Assembly: GCF_943193175.1 (NCBI RefSeq)
Contig: NZ_CALPDF010000004.1
Coordinates: 62,001 to 126,000 of the forward strand
Origin: Neobacillus muris
GTDB lineage: Bacteria; Bacillota; Bacilli; Bacillales; Cytobacillaceae
Direction of reading: 5' to 3'
Length of the DNA: 64,000 nucleotides
This document shows, one piece after another, positions 60,636-64,000 of this stretch; within the stretch, counting starts at the first letter, position 1; every line of letters begins with the position of its first letter. Made by a program: the position numbers and the translations under genes. A model generated the notes under the pieces. It was not told where the DNA came from, did not search any database, and saw only the letters and a list, made by a program, of their open reading frames with translations.

Positions 60636-61985
60636 TTATTTTAAGCGTTTTTCAAGTTCCGCTTTGATCTCTTCAAATCCAGGTTTTCCTAATAGGGCAA
60701 ACATGTTCACCTTATACGCTTCAACACCTGGCTGATCAAATGGGTTAACTCCAAGCAAATAACCGCACATGGCGCAGGCCTTTTCAAAGAAGTAAACAAG
60801 ATAGCCAAATGTATACTCGTCCATTTCAGGGATATTCACAATTAAATTTGGAACCCCGCCGTCGGTGTGGGCAAGCATCGTTCCTTGGAATGCTTTATTA
60901 TTAACAAAGTCAACCGTTTGGCCCGCCAGGTAATTTAACCCGTCCAGGTCATTTTCAAATTCTTCAATCGTCAATTCATGGCGCGGCTTTTCCACTTTTA
61001 TAATCGTTTCAAATAAATCACGGCGGCCTTCCTGAACATATTGGCCAAGCGAATGCAGGTCAGTTGAGAAATTGGCTGAGGAAGGATAAATCCCTTTTTG
61101 GTCTTTCCCTTCGCTTTCCCCAAACAGCTGTTTCCACCATTCTGAAAAATATTGCAGCCCTGGCTCATAGTTAATTAACATTTCAATGGTTTTTCCTTTA
61201 TTGTAAAGGATATTTCGAACAGCAGCATATTGATAGGCGGCATTTTGTTCCAATTCCGAGCTGTTAAAATCATTTTGGGCCTGACGGGCTCCAGCCATCA
61301 TATTTTCAATGTCTGCACCGCTCACAGCAATCGGCAGCAAACCAACAGCTGTCAGGACAGAATAACGGCCGCCAACATCGTCAGGAATCACAAATGTTTC
61401 ATAGCCTTCTTCGTCAGAAAGGGTTTTTAGTGCCCCTCTTGCCTTATCCGTGGTGGCATAAATTCGTTTGCGGGCTTCCGCTGCACCGTATTTCTCTTCT
61501 AACAGCTTGCGGAAGATCCGGAAGGCGATAGCTGGCTCCGTTGTCGTGCCTGACTTGGAGATGACGTTGATGGAGAAATCTTTTCCATCAAGCAAATCCA
61601 TCACATCTCTCATATAAGAGGAGCTAATATTGTTCCCAACAAAAATAATTTGCGGCGTTTTCCGCTTTTCTTTAGGCAGGGCATTGTAAAAACTGTGCTG
61701 CAGCATTTCAATGGCGGCTCTTGCCCCCAAGTACGAACCACCGATTCCAATGACAAGAAGAACATCTGAATCCGATTGAATCTTTGCCGCTGCTTTTTGA
61801 ATCCGTGAAAATTCTTCTTTATCATAGTTGGTTGGCAGGTCGATCCAGCCGATAAAATCACTTCCTGCCCCCGTCTTTTCATGCAGGGAATGATGGGCAA
61901 CCTTTACTAGGTCCCGTAGGTATGTAATTTCATGCTCTCCAAAGAAGGCAAGAGCTTTCGAGTAGTCAAAACGAACGTGTGTCAT
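60636..61985 (-). CDS. pgi: Glucose-6-phosphate isomerase
   Basis: 449 aa, starting after GGAGGAG. Phosphoglucose isomerase signatures are clear: [40 protein letters not shown] (phosphate-binding loop), [20 protein letters not shown] and [15 protein letters not shown], with the catalytic histidine and lysine in the last third. It interconverts glucose-6-phosphate and fructose-6-phosphate in the cytoplasm, feeding both glycolysis and the UDP-sugar pool used by polysaccharide synthesis. Length is typical for Bacilli. It stands as a single-gene unit with its own terminator. Confidence 0.97.
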   Translation of the reverse strand: MTHVRFDYSKALAFFGEHEITYLRDLVKVAHHSLHEKTGAGSDFIGWIDLPTNYDKEEFSRIQKAAAKIQSDSDVLLVIGIGGSYLGARAAIEMLQHSFYNALPKEKRKTPQIIFVGNNISSSYMRDVMDLLDGKDFSINVISKSGTTTEPAIAFRIFRKLLEEKYGAAEARKRIYATTDKARGALKTLSDEEGYETFVIPDDVGGRYSVLTAVGLLPIAVSGADIENMMAGARQAQNDFNSSELEQNAAYQYAAVRNILYNKGKTIEMLINYEPGLQYFSEWWKQLFGESEGKDQKGIYPSSANFSTDLHSLGQYVQEGRRDLFETIIKVEKPRHELTIEEFENDLDGLNYLAGQTVDFVNNKAFQGTMLAHTDGGVPNLIVNIPEMDEYTFGYLVYFFEKACAMCGYLLGVNPFDQPGVEAYKVNMFALLGKPGFEEIKAELEKRLK

Positions 61986-62131
61986 CGATACTCCTCCAAA
62001 ATTTTATTTTCACTAATCACTTTAACGAATGATAACCAGAATATCAAGGTTGTGCTTATGATGTAAGCGTGCCCATTTTGGATAATTTTTTTGCACTCCG
62101 CAAAAATTGGATTTCTATTGGATGACAAATG

Positions 62132-62161
62132 AAGAACCCGGACCAATCGATCCGGGTTCTT
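62132..62161 (-). terminator. Hairpin after yugJ, probable terminator
   Basis: AAGAACCCGGA and TCCGGGTTCTT pair perfectly around an 8-base loop, 5 bases after the yugJ stop codon. The stretch after it on the minus strand is only moderately U-rich (CATTTGT). Confidence 0.75.
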
Positions 62162-62166
62162 GTTCA

Positions 62167-63330
62167 TTATAATGAAGCCCGATAAATGGCTAAAACATCT
62201 TCATGATTCAACTTGGCAAATCGGCCAAATTCGCCATTTGCCATTGCCCGGTCCGCCATTACATCCAGTTTGCTGTCATCAATATCATAGTCTGCCAAGC
62301 GGGATGGTGCCCCTATGCTGTTCCAGAATTCACGAAGTTTCCGAATGCCCTCCATGCCTGCTTCTTCTGCTGTTTTTCCATCCGGATTGACTCCAAACAC
62401 TCTTACAGCCAATTTTTTAAAGCGCTCCGGCTTCACACTTAGATTATGCTCCATCCAGTGCGGGAATAAAATGGCAAGTCCGCCGCCATGCGGGATATCA
62501 TACACGGCTGAAACAGCATGCTCAAGATTATGCGTTGCCCAATCTCCGTTATAGCCCATGTTTAACATGCCATTTAATGCCATGGTCCCACAGTAAAGAA
62601 TCGTGGCACGGTGCTCATAATTTTCAAGGTCCTCCACCAATTTTGGCGCAGTCTCCATCACTGTCAAAAGCAAGCCTTCACACATGCGGTCCTGAAAATC
62701 TGTGTTTTCTTCATGATGAAAATAGTGTTCGAACACGTGTGACATCATATCCACAATTCCGTAAATGGTTTGATTTTTTGGTACCGAAAAGGTATGTACC
62801 GGGTCCAAAATGGAAAATTGCGGGAAGGTAAATGGACTGCCCCAGCCGTATTTTTCATTTGTTTCCCAGTTGGTAATGACGGAACCTGAGTTCATTTCAG
62901 AACCAGTAGCAGCAAGCGTTAATACCGTACCAAATGGAAGCGCCTCTTTAGCGAATGCTTTTTTTGTCACAAGCTCCCAAGCATCGCCTTCATATTTTGC
63001 ACCTGCAGCAATAAGTTTCGTGCAGTCAATGACGCTTCCGCCTCCCACTGCAAGCAATAATTCAATTCCTTCCTGCTTACAAATTTCTATCCCTTTGCGT
63101 GCTGTGGTGACGCGCGGATTCGGCTCCACACCGGAAAGTTCAAAAACCTCCGCCCCAATTTCCTTTAACAGGTTCATAACTTTGTCATATAAACCGGTCC
63201 GTTTAATACTGCCGCCTCCATAGACAAGCAAAACTTTTTTGCCAAAGCGGGGGACCTCTGTTTTTAATTGGTCAAGCTGGTCTTTTCCGAAAATTAATTT
63301 AGTCGGGTTATTAAAGGTAAAATTTTGCAA
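62167..63330 (-). CDS. yugJ: Iron-containing alcohol dehydrogenase, YugJ/BDH-like
   Basis: 387 aa from a TTG at 63330 (AAGGTGCTGGAG upstream). An iron-dependent group III dehydrogenase: [22 protein letters not shown] site [20 protein letters not shown], metal ligands around [18 protein letters not shown] and the signature [20 protein letters not shown]. Members are NAD(P)H-dependent butanol or long-chain alcohol dehydrogenases that reduce aldehydes. B. subtilis has yugJ and yugK paralogues next to pgi; only one copy is present here, which fits synteny with loss of the second or absence of duplication. Confidence 0.93.
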   Translation of the reverse strand: MQNFTFNNPTKLIFGKDQLDQLKTEVPRFGKKVLLVYGGGSIKRTGLYDKVMNLLKEIGAEVFELSGVEPNPRVTTARKGIEICKQEGIELLLAVGGGSVIDCTKLIAAGAKYEGDAWELVTKKAFAKEALPFGTVLTLAATGSEMNSGSVITNWETNEKYGWGSPFTFPQFSILDPVHTFSVPKNQTIYGIVDMMSHVFEHYFHHEENTDFQDRMCEGLLLTVMETAPKLVEDLENYEHRATILYCGTMALNGMLNMGYNGDWATHNLEHAVSAVYDIPHGGGLAILFPHWMEHNLSVKPERFKKLAVRVFGVNPDGKTAEEAGMEGIRKLREFWNSIGAPSRLADYDIDDSKLDVMADRAMANGEFGRFAKLNHEDVLAIYRASL

Positions 63331-63382
63331 ACTCCAGCACCTTCCTTTCCAGTTTCATTATAAATATAGTCTGTTATTTTGC

Positions 63383-63419
63383 CAAAAAAATTGGTTCATT
63401 CTCAGGGGGGGACCGATTT
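63383..63419 (-). terminator. Possible terminator between rocD and yugJ
   Basis: AAAAAATTGGT and ACCGATTTTTT pair with one G-U position, but the loop is long (about 15 bases, G-rich). It lies just after the rocD stop. Weak support. Confidence 0.4.
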
Positions 63420-63421
63420 TT

Positions 63422-64000
63422 TCACCCCATTACTTTGCGAATCCGCTCAAGCGCCCAATCCAATTCTTCCTTCTTAATAACCAATGGCGGAGCAAACCGT
63501 ATAACATTGTCGTGAGTCTCCTTGCATAACAAACCCAGCTCTTTTAATTGTTCACAATATTTTCGCGCAGGTTCATTGAGAACCATGCCGATAAACAATC
63601 CCCGTCCACGCACTTCTTTTATCAGCGGATTTTGTATTTCTTTTAGTTTCTCAATAAAATACTCTCCAAGCTCCAGTGACCGTTCAGCAAGCTTTTCCTC
63701 TTCCAACACCTGGAGCGAAGCCATAGAAACCGCACATGCCATTGGATTTCCCCCAAAGGTGGATCCATGTGAACCTGGATTAAATACACCTAAAATATCT
63801 TTGTCCGCCGCAACACAAGAAATAAGAAATACCCCGCCGCCCAGTGCTTTCCCCAAGATATACAGATCCGGCTCAATCCCTTCCCAGTCACAAGCAAACA
63901 TTTTACCGGTTCTTCCTAGACCTGCTTGGATTTCATCAGCCATAAATAATACGTTATGCTGTTTACACAACTCATAAGCAGACTCTAAGTATCCTTCCGG
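63422..64000 (-). CDS. rocD: Ornithine aminotransferase, C-terminal part (cut by window edge)
   Basis: The last 192 codons of a class III aminotransferase. The frame is open through base 64000 and reads [20 protein letters not shown] at the edge, so the gene continues outside. Motifs are [20 protein letters not shown], the PLP-lysine in [50 protein letters not shown] and [17 protein letters not shown]. All match RocD, which converts ornithine and 2-oxoglutarate to glutamate semialdehyde and glutamate in arginine breakdown. The alternative, acetylornithine aminotransferase, fits less well at these motifs. Confidence 0.93.
   Translation of the reverse strand, partial: PEGYLESAYELCKQHNVLFMADEIQAGLGRTGKMFACDWEGIEPDLYILGKALGGGVFLISCVAADKDILGVFNPGSHGSTFGGNPMACAVSMASLQVLEEEKLAERSLELGEYFIEKLKEIQNPLIKEVRGRGLFIGMVLNEPARKYCEQLKELGLLCKETHDNVIRFAPPLVIKKEELDWALERIRKVMG

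Noticed and set aside
62203..63223. Several plus-strand frames of 80-140 codons opposite yugJ
   Set aside because: They are shadows of the dehydrogenase gene; the minus-strand protein is full length with all motifs.

Overview
The window looks like chromosome of a low-GC Gram-positive spore former of the Bacillaceae (Bacillus/Neobacillus type). The evidence is an eps-type biofilm polysaccharide operon with an EAR-like RNA between its epsB and epsC homologues, SinR-type operators, a SAM-I riboswitch ahead of metI-metC-yitJ-metH, a yteA homologue, a ykoST-like pair and the gene order yugO-yugN-pgi-yugJ. No rRNA, tRNA, CRISPR array, insertion sequence or prophage gene was seen.

Region 1 (1-36041, almost all minus strand) is one very large exopolysaccharide cluster read right to left. 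It starts at a strong promoter (36041-36013) followed by two SinR-box palindromes. The conserved eps core comes first: epsA, epsB, EAR element, terminator-like palindrome, epsC, epsD, several glycosyltransferases, an epsG-like polymerase, galE, a 54-aa small ORF, epsL, a FemAB-like acyltransferase where epsM would be expected, and epsN. A SinR/SlrR-like regulator follows. The accessory part then holds GT2 and GT4 glycosyltransferases, a CDP-glycerol module (TagD-like plus TagF-like), a beta-propeller protein, a polysaccharide deacetylase fused to leucine-rich repeats, and a PglK-like ABC flippase. Next come two GT4/PIG-L deacetylase pairs, two DUF115-family paralogues flanking a decayed acyltransferase, an intact CelD/BcsL-type acyltransferase, and finally a Kdo-type sugar acid pathway (cytidylyltransferase, KdsA, start of KdsD). 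The far end carries the marks of recent rearrangement: tandem paralogues, at least one frameshifted gene, one gene remnant, and an internal SinR box.

Region 2 (36107-44062, plus strand) is the methionine operon: promoter, SAM-I riboswitch with terminator/antiterminator, metI, metC, yitJ, metH, terminator.

Region 3 (44087-64000) is ordinary core chromosome in short units: an autoregulated MarR/MFS pair, small conserved proteins, a flavoprotein, an RRNPP-type regulator with a 31-aa candidate signal peptide gene just downstream, a CorA Mg transporter preceded by a leader ORF, a CDF cation exporter, yteA, an amino acid permease, an enoyl-CoA hydratase, a LysE exporter, the ykoT/ykoS-like pair, the potassium channel yugO, yugN, pgi, yugJ and the 3' part of rocD.

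The observations most worth following up are the unannotated RRNPP signal peptide (47599-47694), the corA leader ORF with an MgtL-like Asp-Pro repeat and a start-sequestering stem (50134-50274), the SinR box nested inside the terminator after EAR (34103-34154), and the Kdo pathway with DUF115 candidate transferases in a Gram-positive polysaccharide locus.
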